Source: DATFVA01 sp963832715 (lineage in GTDB: Bacteria > Bacteroidota > Ignavibacteria > Ignavibacteriales > Ignavibacteriaceae). From it: a stretch of 64,000 bases of DNA. The position numbers were made by a program, and so were the translations under genes. This document shows, piece by piece, positions 48,101-56,660 of the stretch (position 1 is the stretch's first letter; every line of letters begins with the position of its first letter). The notes beneath the pieces were generated by a model. It did not search any database. It worked only from the letters and a program-made list of their open reading frames with translations, and was not told the DNA's origin. The DNA is taken from assembly GCA_963832715.1 (NCBI GenBank), contig CAWHVB010000005.1:186001-250000 (forward strand), read 5' to 3'.

Positions 48101-49933
48101 TCAGGCTTTCCTTCCGCCAAGATGCTTTCTGAGGAAATCTTCCATAGCCCTGTAGAACTCAAACTTGTTCTCTTCATTATGGAACCCGTGTCCTTCATTA
48201 TCTTTTACTATATATGGAACATCTATATTCTTTTTCTTTAACGCTTCAACAATCTGATCGGATTCAGATTTGGCCACCCTGGGATCGTTTGCTCCCTGTG
48301 CAATCAGCAGCGGTGCTTTTATTTTATCTGCATGGAAAACAGGTGAAGAGGATTCCATCAGCTCCTTGTCCTTTTCAGGGTTTCCTACCATCTCGTAGAT
48401 CATCTCTAAATAAGGCTCCCAGTAGGGAGGAATTGATTTCATAAATGTGAAAAGATTGGAAACACCCACGTAGTCGACTCCGCAGGCATAGAGATCGGGC
48501 GTGAATGCAAGTCCCGCCAGTACTGCATATCCTCCATATGATCCCCCGTAAATTGCTATTTTCTTTTCATCTGCAATACCCTGCTTAATTAACCACATTG
48601 CGCCATCAGTAACATCATCCTGCATCGATTTCCCCCACTGCTTAAAGCTGATTTCCCAGAAATTTCTTCCGTAACCGGTTGATCCCCTGAAATTTATCTG
48701 GAGAACTGCGTATCCGCGGTTGGCCAGGAACTGAACTTCAGGGTTGAATCCCCAGGCATCACGATGCCAGGGACCGCCGTGAGGATTGACTACGACAGGA
48801 AGCTGTTCAGGCTTAACGCCCTTTGGAAGGGTAAGGTATCCATGAATTTTCAGTCCGTCTCTTGATTCATATTCTATTGGCTGCATATCAGCCATATCAT
48901 CTTCATTAAGCCAGGGACTAACATCAGCCAGCTTCTTAAATTCCTTGCTGTTTACATCATAATAGTAACAGGCGCCTCTCGATTTATCGCTGTAAGTCCT
49001 TACAAGTATTTTATCTTCCTCCCGGTTTGAGTGCGAAACTACAACCTCGCAGCCGGGCAGCTTCGCTTCTAAATCCTTCTGAAGCTGTTCCCTTTGTTTA
49101 TCTAAGAAATGATAATGACGTTTGTCTGTTACATAAGCTATCCCGGTTATAACTTTTCTTTTATCGGAGCTCAGGAGACCTGATACATCCACCTCAGGGT
49201 GTTCATAAATAACTTCCAGTTCTTTATTGTTATCTATATCATATTTCACAATAGCAAGTTTGTCACGCCCGATATTAGACATCATATATACAAACTCATT
49301 ATCATAAGTGAACATCGAAGGTGAGAGAGTTTCTTTGAAATTGGTAATGGTAATCGTTCTGAATTCATCAGCTTCATTTTTCCTGTATAGTATTCCGGTA
49401 TTCACACCATCAGTGGTTGTTGCTATCCGCAGTTTTCCATCATGGTCAGTCATCCATCCTGTAATATTTCCCGGGTTCTCCGCAATCATTTTCATTTCAC
49501 CCGAATTAACATTTATCCTGTATACATCAAATATCCTTGCGTCCCTCTTATTCATTGCTATCAGCATTTCATTATCATTATCTTTCAGCTCATCAATAAG
49601 TTCTACCCTTACCCTTTCAAACGGAGTAAGATCCTTCTGATTACTGCCGTCAATATCCACAGCATAAAGTCTGAAATTCTCATCTCCTCCTTTATCCTGT
49701 ACGTATGCGATGCGTTTATTATTCGCCCAGAAATAACCTGCAATATCCCTCTCCTCTGCAGATGTTAATCTTGTATTTTCATTCTGTCCTGTTCTCTGCA
49801 TAAAAACATTCAGCCTGTTCTTCCAGGGCATCATAAAAGCAAGATTCTCACCGTCCGGCGAAAGCTGGTAAGCTGTTTTTTCAGGATTCTTAAAAAAATC
49901 TTCTAATGGAATAAGAGGCGCATTTAATTTCAA
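48101..49933 (-). CDS. S9 family prolyl-oligopeptidase-like peptidase
   Basis: A 610-residue serine peptidase of the acylaminoacyl-peptidase/dipeptidyl type. Residues 1-360 form a beta-propeller (LSPDGENLAFMMPWKNRLNVF ... WANNKRIAYVQDKGGDENFRLY). The alpha/beta-hydrolase domain has VVNPHGGPWHRDAWGF, INFRGSTGYGRNFW, and a complete triad: Ser in YGGSYGGY (around residue 464), Asp in GANDPRV and His in EGHGF. There is no signal peptide, so it is probably cytoplasmic. It converges with the GT87-like gene 12 bases away. Confidence 0.92.
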   Translation of the reverse strand: MKLNAPLIPLEDFFKNPEKTAYQLSPDGENLAFMMPWKNRLNVFMQRTGQNENTRLTSAEERDIAGYFWANNKRIAYVQDKGGDENFRLYAVDIDGSNQKDLTPFERVRVELIDELKDNDNEMLIAMNKRDARIFDVYRINVNSGEMKMIAENPGNITGWMTDHDGKLRIATTTDGVNTGILYRKNEADEFRTITITNFKETLSPSMFTYDNEFVYMMSNIGRDKLAIVKYDIDNNKELEVIYEHPEVDVSGLLSSDKRKVITGIAYVTDKRHYHFLDKQREQLQKDLEAKLPGCEVVVSHSNREEDKILVRTYSDKSRGACYYYDVNSKEFKKLADVSPWLNEDDMADMQPIEYESRDGLKIHGYLTLPKGVKPEQLPVVVNPHGGPWHRDAWGFNPEVQFLANRGYAVLQINFRGSTGYGRNFWEISFKQWGKSMQDDVTDGAMWLIKQGIADEKKIAIYGGSYGGYAVLAGLAFTPDLYACGVDYVGVSNLFTFMKSIPPYWEPYLEMIYEMVGNPEKDKELMESSSPVFHADKIKAPLLIAQGANDPRVAKSESDQIVEALKKKNIDVPYIVKDNEGHGFHNEENKFEFYRAMEDFLRKHLGGRKA

Positions 49934-50247
49934 AACATTATCCTTTGGTTTATTGGTAGCTAAGAATTACTATACAAAAATAACAATACAACCCGGAACT
50001 TTAAGTGTGCTGAATTATAATTACTCCGGATAAATATACCAATGAAAAATTGCTTCATCCCGCAAGCCAGCTGACTTAAAAAAAATAGTGCTTCATTTGT
50101 TTTAAAATCTCCTCATTAAGTTGATCTTCAGATCAAATATTTGATAATATATTTATAGAAAATTCAAAATATGAGATGAACCGTCTCTCCTACGGTATAA
50201 CAACGTCATAAATACGTCACTTCCCCATATAAAAATCCCACCATGAA

Positions 50248-50270
50248 GAGACGGGGCATTGACCCGGCTC
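50248..50270. repeat. REP-like palindrome, copy 1
   Basis: GAGACGGGG-CATTGA-CCCGGCTC is a near-perfect hairpin almost identical to 50790-50811. A half-copy (CCGTCTCTCC) lies near 50179. The gene-free stretch 49934-50320 also has TTGATCTTCAGATCAA at 50119-50134. Confidence 0.6.
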
Positions 50271-50320
50271 CTCCAAGAGAAACCTATTGATTTTGTAGAT
50301 CAAATCCATTAAAATTGATG

Positions 50321-50347
50321 CCAATGTCCAGATATAATGGACATTGG
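50321..50347. promoter_or_regulatory. Inverted repeat at the AbiE-remnant promoter
   Basis: CCAATGTCCA (50321-50330) and TGGACATTGG (50338-50347) are perfect 10-base arms. The junction contains TATAAT (50333-50338), a -10-like box, and the ORF starts at 50357. AbiEi antitoxins are known to repress their own promoter through inverted repeats, so this fits an old AbiE operator. Confidence 0.5.
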
Positions 50348-50356
50348 ATACAATAA

Positions 50357-50744
50357 ATGAGCATTTTCGAGCACATCAGGCAAAATATTGATCACGAAGT
50401 ATTTACTTATACTCAACTTCTTGATCTTTTAATTGACTACAAAAAACCGCGGGACAAGCCGCGTAAAAGGACGCGATTGGTATGATTTAATATGGTATGT
50501 GTCTCATCATCCCGAATTAAACCTTAAGCATCTCGAATCAAGGATGAGACAATCCGGTCATTATACAGCGACTGAACCTCTTACAAAAACAAGTATGCTA
50601 AATATGCTTAATGAAGCTATTGACAGGTTGAATGTAGATTTGGCGCGTAATGAAGTTTCTTCATTTGTAAATAATCCCCGCTTACTGGATATATGGTCCA
50701 AAGATTTTTTCAGAGCCGCCTCTGAAAGAATTATTACTCAATAA
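50357..50744 (+). pseudogene. Remnant of an AbiEi/AbiEii toxin-antitoxin locus
   Basis: The ATG 50357 frame gives MSIFEHIRQNIDHEVFTYTQ, then LLDLLIDYKKPRDK and a stop at 50485; this is like the winged-helix start of AbiEi-type antitoxins (DY..PR.K). A different frame, open from 50433, gives RVKGRDWYDLIWYVSHHPELNLKHLESRMRQSGHY and ends WSKDFFRAASERIITQ; this matches the C-terminal end of AbiEii nucleotidyltransferase toxins. The antitoxin C-terminus and the toxin catalytic half are absent, so an internal deletion has joined the two ends near 50455. It is flanked by two REP-like palindromes. Confidence 0.72.
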
Positions 50745-50789
50745 AAACTTAACTAACGCGTGCCTTCGGTAATCGAACATTTCGCAGTA

Positions 50790-50811
50790 GAGACGGGCAT
50801 TGACCCGTCTC
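50790..50811. repeat. REP-like palindrome, copy 2
   Basis: GAGACGGG-CATTGA-CCCGTCTC, a perfect 8-bp stem with a six-base loop identical to that of copy 1 at 50248. It lies 46 bases after the AbiE remnant. Confidence 0.65.
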
Positions 50812-50870
50812 CTATGTAATAAAAGAAATGTCTGAATAACTAGTATCCGGATGAATACAGGAATACTTAA

Positions 50871-51590
50871 CTAAAGGCTCAGCATATCCTTAAACTTTAT
50901 TGCCTGCCTTCTTGATACTTCTATTTTATTTCCGCCTTTTAATTTCACAAGAAGTCCGCCGTTAAGCCAGGGCTCAATATTCTCAATCCATTTAAGGTTA
51001 ACAATATGCTTTCTGTTTGCGCGGAAGAAGGCTTTATTATCAAGCCTCTCATCGAGGTAATTTAGCGTTCTCAGGATTAAAGGTTTATTATCCTCAAAAT
51101 AGAGTCTTACATAGTTTCCCTCGGATTCAAATAACCGTACAGTAGATAGCTTCACAAACCAGCACCTGTCGCCGTCCTTTACAAACACCTGGTCGTTTTC
51201 AGTCAGTACAGGTGTATCATCCGCGTCAATTTTATCTTTCTTATTCTTTTCAAGCAGCCGTTTAACAGTGTCCTCAAGCCGTTGTGGTTCTATCGGCTTC
51301 AGGAGGTAATCCATCGCATTGTATTCAAAAGCTTTAAGTGCATATTCATCGTAGGCGGTGGTAAAAACCACAGTCGGAACACTGTCCAGTTCTTCCAGCA
51401 TTTCAAATCCGTTCTTACCCGGCATCTGGATATCAAGGAAAATGAGTTCGGGATTAAGTTCGGTTATTTTGTTCAGGGCGTCTTCTGCATTAACTGCTTC
51501 GCCTACTATGTTTATTTCTTTAAAGGGATTTAACAATCTGCGCAGTTCCGTACGCGCGAGACGTTCGTCATCTACTATTAAAGCTTTCAT
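50871..51590 (-). CDS. LytTR-family response regulator
   Basis: A 239-residue two-domain regulator. The receiver domain has KALIVDDERLAR, the phospho-acceptor Asp in LIFLDIQMPG, the Thr in VVFTTAYDEY and Lys in LLKPIEP. The LytTR DNA-binding domain follows at about residue 135 (FVKDGDRCWFVKLSTVRLFESEGNYVRLYF ... FFRANRKHIVNLKWIENIEPW). It overlaps the kinase gene by 23 bases, an obvious LytS/LytR-type pair. Its targets are not evident here; LytTR sites are usually paired 9-bp direct repeats. Confidence 0.93.
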   Translation of the reverse strand: MKALIVDDERLARTELRRLLNPFKEINIVGEAVNAEDALNKITELNPELIFLDIQMPGKNGFEMLEELDSVPTVVFTTAYDEYALKAFEYNAMDYLLKPIEPQRLEDTVKRLLEKNKKDKIDADDTPVLTENDQVFVKDGDRCWFVKLSTVRLFESEGNYVRLYFEDNKPLILRTLNYLDERLDNKAFFRANRKHIVNLKWIENIEPWLNGGLLVKLKGGNKIEVSRRQAIKFKDMLSL

Positions 51591-52725
51591 TTATTTTTCC
51601 TCCTGTTGGGATAATAACTTCTGCAATGACTTCATTTTCTGTTTTGTTATTAATACTAAAGAAACCATTTTCACCATATAAAAGAGTTAACCTGTGCTTG
51701 GTGTTCTGTATTCCGAAACCGGTTGCGTGTTTCAAATCCTCTTCGCTTAACTGTCCGGTATTCGTGATAAGGATATGCAGCTTTGAGTCTTCGATAAAAG
51801 AATTGACAAAAATCTTTCCGCCGTTTGTTCTTTTTGATATTCCATGCTTTATACCGTTCTCAACCAGGGTCTGTATCATCATAGGCGGTATTTCGGTCCT
51901 TATTGCTTTAGGATCTGTCTTGATGCTGTAATTTAACCTTTCCTCAAACCTTATTTTTTCAAGGTCGAGGTAATCTACAACAGTCTGCATCTCATCTTCA
52001 AGTGTTACAGTTTCACTTTTTTCTATTCTTAGTGAATAACGAAGAATATTCGAGAGTTTAGTAATCGCTGTTTTAGCCGAGGACGGATCTTCCTCAATCA
52101 AAGCTCTTATGCTGTTTAATGCATTGAACATAAAATGAGGATTTAACTGACTCTTCAGGGTCTTCAGTTCGAAATCCTTCACGGCAGCTTCCCAGATCAG
52201 AGCTTCGATTTCAACTTTCTTGTAATTCTGAAAGAAGTGAACAGAGAAATAAATTAGCTGCCATAACAGTATAACGCTGCTCAGGTTGAACGTCCATATC
52301 AGGGGAGTAGCAGGTTTGAATTCCGACATATTATAGAAGAAACCTGTAAGATTTATCGAAAAGAAAACAGCCGAAAGAACAATACCAATGAAAAGACTTG
52401 AAATAAGAACCCTCGGAACGATCTTCTTCAAAGGCAGCTCCAGCCAGCCTTTTTTCTTTATTGTTGCCCTTAGAAAATGTGTGGAAGTGAGCCCCAGGAT
52501 ACATATAAAAAGAAACAGGAGACCTTTCTGCCATGTGAAAGATTCAAAAGAGAACATAGCAATGAGGTTGACCGCGGCATAAAATGCCCAACCAGCTGCC
52601 TGCGAAGCCCAATAGGCTCTATTTCTGCTTATTCTTGAAATACTCTCTCCGCCCTCTTTTCTAATAACAGGTCTAACTATGGAAGCTTTTGTTTTTAAGT
52701 CAATATTAGTGCTAATATCAGTCAT
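51568..52725 (-). CDS. LytS-type sensor histidine kinase
   Basis: A 385-residue membrane kinase. Four predicted helices occupy residues about 35-165 (YWASQAAGWAFYAAVNLIAMF, GLLFLFICILGLTSTHFL, VLISSLFIGIVLSAVFFSI, WTFNLSSVILLWQLIYFS). The His-kinase domain has the phospho-acceptor in LKSQLNPHFMFNALNSI, an N-box-like MIQTLVENGIKHGI and ATGFGIQNTKHRLTLLYG. It lacks a separate periplasmic sensor. It is the cognate partner of the overlapping LytTR regulator. Confidence 0.93.
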   Translation of the reverse strand: MTDISTNIDLKTKASIVRPVIRKEGGESISRISRNRAYWASQAAGWAFYAAVNLIAMFSFESFTWQKGLLFLFICILGLTSTHFLRATIKKKGWLELPLKKIVPRVLISSLFIGIVLSAVFFSINLTGFFYNMSEFKPATPLIWTFNLSSVILLWQLIYFSVHFFQNYKKVEIEALIWEAAVKDFELKTLKSQLNPHFMFNALNSIRALIEEDPSSAKTAITKLSNILRYSLRIEKSETVTLEDEMQTVVDYLDLEKIRFEERLNYSIKTDPKAIRTEIPPMMIQTLVENGIKHGISKRTNGGKIFVNSFIEDSKLHILITNTGQLSEEDLKHATGFGIQNTKHRLTLLYGENGFFSINNKTENEVIAEVIIPTGGKINESFNSR

Positions 52726-52910
52726 AAATATAATCGTAATGTCTTAAAAAGGAAATTGCTGCTTACTTCAGCAAATAGTCTATACACTCACTTCAAAATT
52801 AGACTTATTGTTTCTGAGGCAGTCTTTCTTTATTACTGCCGGTTTTATAGGATGATAAACGGAGAACCGGATACATTTTCCGGATGAAAATCAGGAACTC
52901 AGTGGTAATT

Positions 52911-52949
52911 TTTAAGCCAATTTTAAGAATTCTCTTAGAGATATTTAAG
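52911..52949 (+). promoter_or_regulatory. Four 11-bp-spaced TTTAAG repeats before the DUF2231 operon
   Basis: TTTAAG at 52911, TTTAAG at 52922, TCTTAG at 52933 and TTTAAG at 52944: an exact 11-base period, ending 38 bases before the DUF2231 start. The block TTTAAGAATTC recurs at 55583 before the rubrerythrin gene. OmpR/PhoB-family regulators bind such 11-bp direct repeats, and an OmpR-type regulator is encoded just downstream. Confidence 0.7.
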
Positions 52950-52987
52950 GGTTATAAATTAGGTTTGGAACAAAAAGGAGATTAAAA

Positions 52988-53485
52988 ATGATTGACGTTC
53001 AGCTTCTTCATCCGATGATAGTACATTTCCCGATAGCATTATTAATAGTGGGATTACTGGCCGATGCAATAGGATTATTTTCTAAAAAGGAGTTTTTCTC
53101 CAAAGCCGGGTTCTATCTTTTGATCCTTGGAACTATCGGGGTAATTGCAGCTTATTTTTCAGGAAATCTGGCAGGAGAGGGAGTAACTGAAGCCGGCTCT
53201 CTCAAACAGGCGCTTGAGACTCATGAGGATGCTGCAGAGTTGTCTATATGGCTCATGTCAGCTGCAGCGCTGGTAAGAATTGCCTTCATTGCTTTTAAAA
53301 GGTATTCCGGAAGTTTAAAATGGGTCGCTTTTGCTTTATTTTTGATTGGCGTCCTGTCTATTGCACGTACCGGTTATTACGGCGGAGAGCTCGTTTTTAA
53401 GCATCCGGCAGGAGTTCAGTTTAATCTCGGCTTCGGAGACCCGGACGCTCAGAATATTAACATTAACACAGCTGATGAGGATTAA
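52988..53485 (+). CDS. DUF2231-like membrane protein
   Basis: A 165-residue protein with four predicted helices. The N-terminus (LLHPMIVHFPIALLIVGLLADAIGLF) holds the conserved HP-x3-HFP motif of DUF2231, whose histidines may bind haem. A polar loop (EGVTEAGSLKQALETHEDAAELSIW) with another conserved His follows. The C-terminus (ARTGYYGGELVFKHPAGV) is typical too. It starts after AAAAAGGAG and lies 11 bases before the response regulator, so the two-component genes are in its operon. A sensing or redox role is plausible but unproven. Confidence 0.8.
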   Translation: MIDVQLLHPMIVHFPIALLIVGLLADAIGLFSKKEFFSKAGFYLLILGTIGVIAAYFSGNLAGEGVTEAGSLKQALETHEDAAELSIWLMSAAALVRIAFIAFKRYSGSLKWVAFALFLIGVLSIARTGYYGGELVFKHPAGVQFNLGFGDPDAQNININTADED

Positions 53486-53496
53486 ACTTAATAATA

Positions 53497-54168
53497 ATGC
53501 GGATTCTGATTATCGAAGATGAAAAGGGAATAGCTAATTTTATCAGGGATGGACTGGTAGAAGAATACTATGCCGTAGATGTTGCCAATGAGGGCCGTGA
53601 AGGACTCAAAATGGCGCTGGTGAATGAGTATGATCTTCTGCTTGTCGACTGGATGCTGCCCGCACTTAGCGGGATTGAAATTGTTAAACAGGTGCGTAAA
53701 GAAAAACCGGACCTCCCTATCATTTTTCTTACTGCAAAAGATACTGTACAGGATGCAGTGTTCGGACTTGAAACCGGCGCTAACGACTATATCAGAAAAC
53801 CTTTTCAATTTGAAGAACTGCTCGCCCGTATTAAGGTTCAATTGCGTCCTAAAAATACCGAAAGCGGATTACTGACTCTTTCCGATATTACTCTTAATCC
53901 CGACACACACCAGGTGTACAAGAACGGAGAGGAAATTTTATTGACTCAAAAGGAATTCTCCCTGTTTGAATTTCTTTTAAGAAATAAAGGAAGAGTATGT
54001 ACCCGCACCAGCATTATCGAACACGTCTGGGATATACATTTTGAGGCCGATACCTCCGTAATAGATGTATATATAAACTTCCTGCGAAAGAAATTGAAAC
54101 TTGAAAGCTCTAATGATCTGATACAGACTGTAAGGGGAGTCGGATATGTTGCCCGGGAAGTAAAATGA
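53497..54168 (+). CDS. OmpR-family response regulator
   Basis: A 223-residue regulator: receiver domain (RILIIEDEKGIANFI, phospho-acceptor Asp in DLLLVDWMLPALSG, Thr in IIFLTAKD, Lys in DYIRKPFQFEEL) and winged-helix DNA-binding domain (LTQKEFSLFEFLLRNKGRVCTRTSIIEHVWD ... DVYINFLRKKLKLE ... TVRGVGYVAR). It overlaps the kinase start by four bases (ATGA). It is the likely binder of the TTTAAG repeats at 52911 and 55572, which is inference. Confidence 0.95.
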   Translation: MRILIIEDEKGIANFIRDGLVEEYYAVDVANEGREGLKMALVNEYDLLLVDWMLPALSGIEIVKQVRKEKPDLPIIFLTAKDTVQDAVFGLETGANDYIRKPFQFEELLARIKVQLRPKNTESGLLTLSDITLNPDTHQVYKNGEEILLTQKEFSLFEFLLRNKGRVCTRTSIIEHVWDIHFEADTSVIDVYINFLRKKLKLESSNDLIQTVRGVGYVAREVK

Positions 54169-55547
54169 AACTTAATTTCAGAAACAGGATCGCTACCTGG
54201 TACCTTGTTGCAACAGCCCTTCTTATAGCAGGCTTATTCTCTGCTATTTACATAATTGTTAATAATACTGTTTACTCTCACCTTGATTCTGACCTTGACC
54301 TCGAGTTGAATGAAGTTAAAAACAGTATTGTCGATGCAGACGGTCAGATAATTTTTGCTAATCCTTTCGAATGGAACGAGAGAGAACACGGTCAGATTGA
54401 GGTTAACCCGACTTTTGTTCAGGTATCTGATAAACACGGTAAAGTGATAAGAAAGACAGGAAACCTCGTCACCGATTCGCTTGAATTCAGGAGTGCTGTA
54501 AATAATAAAATTTATTTTGACTCTGAGCTTTCCGGTTCACCTATAAGACAGGTTCAATATCCCTATTTTGATCCTGATGGAAGTGTAAAAGCTTACTTAT
54601 CAGTAGCCGTTCCGCTCGAGGAATCGGCCCTTGTACTAAGCAACCTCCGTGAAGCCCTGGTGATTTCGTTTCCCGCAATCCTGCTTATACTTTTCCTGGT
54701 AACAAGGCTGATAGCAGGCAAGAGTATCGCTCCTATACATAATGTCATCAATACAGCCAATAAAATTTCAAAAGAAAATATCACCGAACGAATAACCCTG
54801 CCCCCGCATAATGATGAAATACATGCACTGACCTCAACGATAAACGGACTCCTTAACAGGCTTGAAGACGGCCTGCTGAGGGAGAGACAATTTACCTCGG
54901 ATGCTTCCCACGAACTAAGAACTCCGCTTTCAATTATAAAGGGAACCCTCGAAGTACTTATCCGGAAACCCAGGGAAGTGATACAGTACGAAGAGAAGAT
55001 TAGCTATTGCATATCGGAAACAGACAGAATGACCCGTCTTATTGACCAGCTCCTGCTGCTTGCGCGGTATGATACCGGCAAAATCAATCCCGTCAAAACC
55101 GAGTTCCTGTTTTCTGAAAAAATAGAAATAATGCTGCAGAGATTGAAGCCTCTGCTCGAGGATAAAAAGCTGGCGGTCAATGCAAACATTGATAAAAAAC
55201 TGGTACTAAATGCTGATCCCGGAATGATCGAAATCATCCTTGAAAATATTTTAACAAATGCTATCAAATATTCGGGTAATGGAAGCTTTATAGACATCAA
55301 AGCTGCCCTTAATGGAAACAGCATTCTTTTTTCGGTAAAGGATTACGGGATCGGCATGACAGAACAACAGATAAAAAACATATTCGACAGGTTTTACCGT
55401 GCAGATGCGTCAAGGAGTTCGGAAGCCGGGGGATTCGGACTCGGACTTGCTATAAGTAAAAAGCTCTGCGACATTCAGGACATTAAAATAATTGTAGAAA
55501 GTACCCCGGACAAAGGGACAAACTTCAAACTTCATATACCAGCCTGA
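54165..55547 (+). CDS. Sensor histidine kinase, HAMP-type
   Basis: A 460-residue inner-membrane kinase. Helix 1 (YLVATALLIAGLFSAIYIIV), a periplasmic domain of about 140 residues, helix 2 (LVISFPAILLILFLVTRLIAG), a HAMP domain (SIAPIHNVINTANKIS), then the HisKA box (FTSDASHELRTPLSIIKGTLEV) and ATPase domain (N-box IILENILTNAIKYSG, G-boxes VKDYGIGMTEQQ and GGFGLGLAISKKL). The layout resembles heavy-metal or envelope sensors. Partner of the preceding regulator. Confidence 0.93.
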   Translation: MKLNFRNRIATWYLVATALLIAGLFSAIYIIVNNTVYSHLDSDLDLELNEVKNSIVDADGQIIFANPFEWNEREHGQIEVNPTFVQVSDKHGKVIRKTGNLVTDSLEFRSAVNNKIYFDSELSGSPIRQVQYPYFDPDGSVKAYLSVAVPLEESALVLSNLREALVISFPAILLILFLVTRLIAGKSIAPIHNVINTANKISKENITERITLPPHNDEIHALTSTINGLLNRLEDGLLRERQFTSDASHELRTPLSIIKGTLEVLIRKPREVIQYEEKISYCISETDRMTRLIDQLLLLARYDTGKINPVKTEFLFSEKIEIMLQRLKPLLEDKKLAVNANIDKKLVLNADPGMIEIILENILTNAIKYSGNGSFIDIKAALNGNSILFSVKDYGIGMTEQQIKNIFDRFYRADASRSSEAGGFGLGLAISKKLCDIQDIKIIVESTPDKGTNFKLHIPA

Positions 55548-55571
55548 TCTCCAGTACACTTATATCACCTT

Positions 55572-55610
55572 TTTAAGCATTTTTTAAGAATTCATTAAGC
55601 TTTGTTTTAG
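55572..55610 (+). promoter_or_regulatory. Four 11-bp-spaced TTTAAG-like repeats before the rubrerythrin gene
   Basis: TTTAAG at 55572, TTTAAG at 55583, ATTAAG at 55594 and TTTTAG at 55605, exact 11-base period, ending 52 bases before the rubrerythrin ATG. It shares TTTAAGAATTC with the array at 52911. Confidence 0.7.
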
Positions 55611-55662
55611 AAGTGCTGCTTATGTTTGAACAAGAAATTATTTTTTAATAAAAGGAGAAAAA

Positions 55663-56286
55663 ATGAAAAGCTTATTAACAGCAGTTGTATTATTAACGGT
55701 CTCAGTCTTGAGTCTTAATTTTACCCTGGATAAAAAAGACTCAATGAAAACAATAGAAAACCTCAAATCTGCAATAACCGGGGAAACGACAGCCAGCGCT
55801 AAATATGCCGCATACGCAGAAAAAGCGAAACAGGAAGGTTTTAGTAACATAGCATTATTATTTGAAGCGGCTTCAAAATCTGAAAACATTCATGCCGGGA
55901 ATCACAGAGCCGCGCTTGCACAATTGGGTGAAACAATGGGAGAAGTAAAACCTGATTTTACAGTAAAATCCACTAAGGAGAACCTGCAGGATGCAATCAA
56001 CGGGGAATCATATGAAGTTGCGACAATGTACCCTGAATTTATAAAGACAGCCAATGACGGTAAAGTGAATATAGCCCTTATATCCTTTAATTATGCATAT
56101 CAGACTGAGAAAAAACATAAAGATTTCTACAAAGAGGCCCTTGATAAACTCAATAACAATCAGGAAAATACACTTGCCTCTGTTTATTACGTTTGTTCAA
56201 CCTGCGGAAATACATATGCTGGTACAGCTCCCGAGAGATGCGGTATATCTATGACCCCAAAAGAGAGATTCTACAAAATCAATTAG
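55663..56286 (+). CDS. Exported rubrerythrin with three-cysteine rubredoxin-like end
   Basis: Rubrerythrins are diiron proteins that reduce peroxide. The 207-residue product begins with a signal-like segment (LLTAVVLLTVSVLSLNF), so it is exported, unlike most rubrerythrins. The ferritin-like domain carries the diiron ligands (ITGETTASAKYAAYAEKA, FEAASKSENIHAGNH, NGESYEVATMYPEF, YQTEKKHKDFYKEAL). The rubredoxin-like end has YVCSTCGNTY and then ERCGISMTPKERF, where the usual CPVC has lost its second Cys. Ribosome site AAAGGAG. A terminator follows. The 11-bp array upstream suggests control by the adjacent two-component system. Confidence 0.88.
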   Translation: MKSLLTAVVLLTVSVLSLNFTLDKKDSMKTIENLKSAITGETTASAKYAAYAEKAKQEGFSNIALLFEAASKSENIHAGNHRAALAQLGETMGEVKPDFTVKSTKENLQDAINGESYEVATMYPEFIKTANDGKVNIALISFNYAYQTEKKHKDFYKEALDKLNNNQENTLASVYYVCSTCGNTYAGTAPERCGISMTPKERFYKIN

Positions 56287-56346
56287 TAATTAGGATACAG
56301 TATCCCTGCTGTTAGCTCCCACAAAAAGCAGGATACTATCTGACAA

Positions 56347-56380
56347 AAAAGCCCGGTCAATCAGCCGGGCTTTTGTTTTT
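56347..56380 (+). terminator. Terminator after rubrerythrin (start of direct repeat copy 1)
   Basis: AAAAGCCCGG and CCGGGCTTTT form a 10-bp stem with an eight-base loop, then GTTTTT. It has the same distance (27 bases from the second arm) to the rseP-like stop as the terminator at 60230, so it is part of the duplicated block. Confidence 0.8.
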
Positions 56381-56657
56381 AATAAATTAAATTAAAGGTT
56401 TACTATATCATTATAAATTATAAATGCCATCAGCAATAAAAGAATTACAAACCCTGTGTTCTGAATAGCAATCTTCACCTTAATAGGGATCTCACGTTTG
56501 GTGATTCCTTCTATCAGAATAATTATAAGATGGCCTCCGTCCAGTACCGGGAAAGGCATAATATTTATTATGGCAAGACTGAGGCTCAGCAGTGCAAGGA
56601 AGAAGAGGAAACTTAGGAAGCCGGTATCAGCTGACTTTGCGGCAAGCTGTCCAAACC
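56347..56657. repeat. Direct repeat copy 1 of the rseP 3' end and terminator
   Basis: This block is nearly identical by eye to 60230-60540, covering a terminator, the rseP stop codon and about 85 C-terminal codons. Differences are scattered single bases. The two copies bracket a 3.6-kb module of T9SS cargo genes (56658-60229). Confidence 0.85.
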
Positions 56658-56660
56658 TTA
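56392..56660 (-). pseudogene. Orphan C-terminal fragment of rseP
   Basis: The minus frame reads QLAAKSADTGFLSFLFFLAL, then INIMPFPVLDGGHLIIILIEG, ITKREIPIKVKIAIQNTGF and ends IYNDIVNL, the same tail as the complete RseP at 60275. Upstream of residue QLAAK the sequence departs (ENRDDVLRFG in place of GGPVKIAQ), and no protease N-terminus with HExxH is present. It is a duplicated gene end, not a working gene. Confidence 0.85.

Noticed and set aside
50119..50134. TTGATCTTCAGATCAA as an FNR site
   Set aside because: FNR half-sites are separated by four bases; here the gap is six, and no respiratory gene follows.
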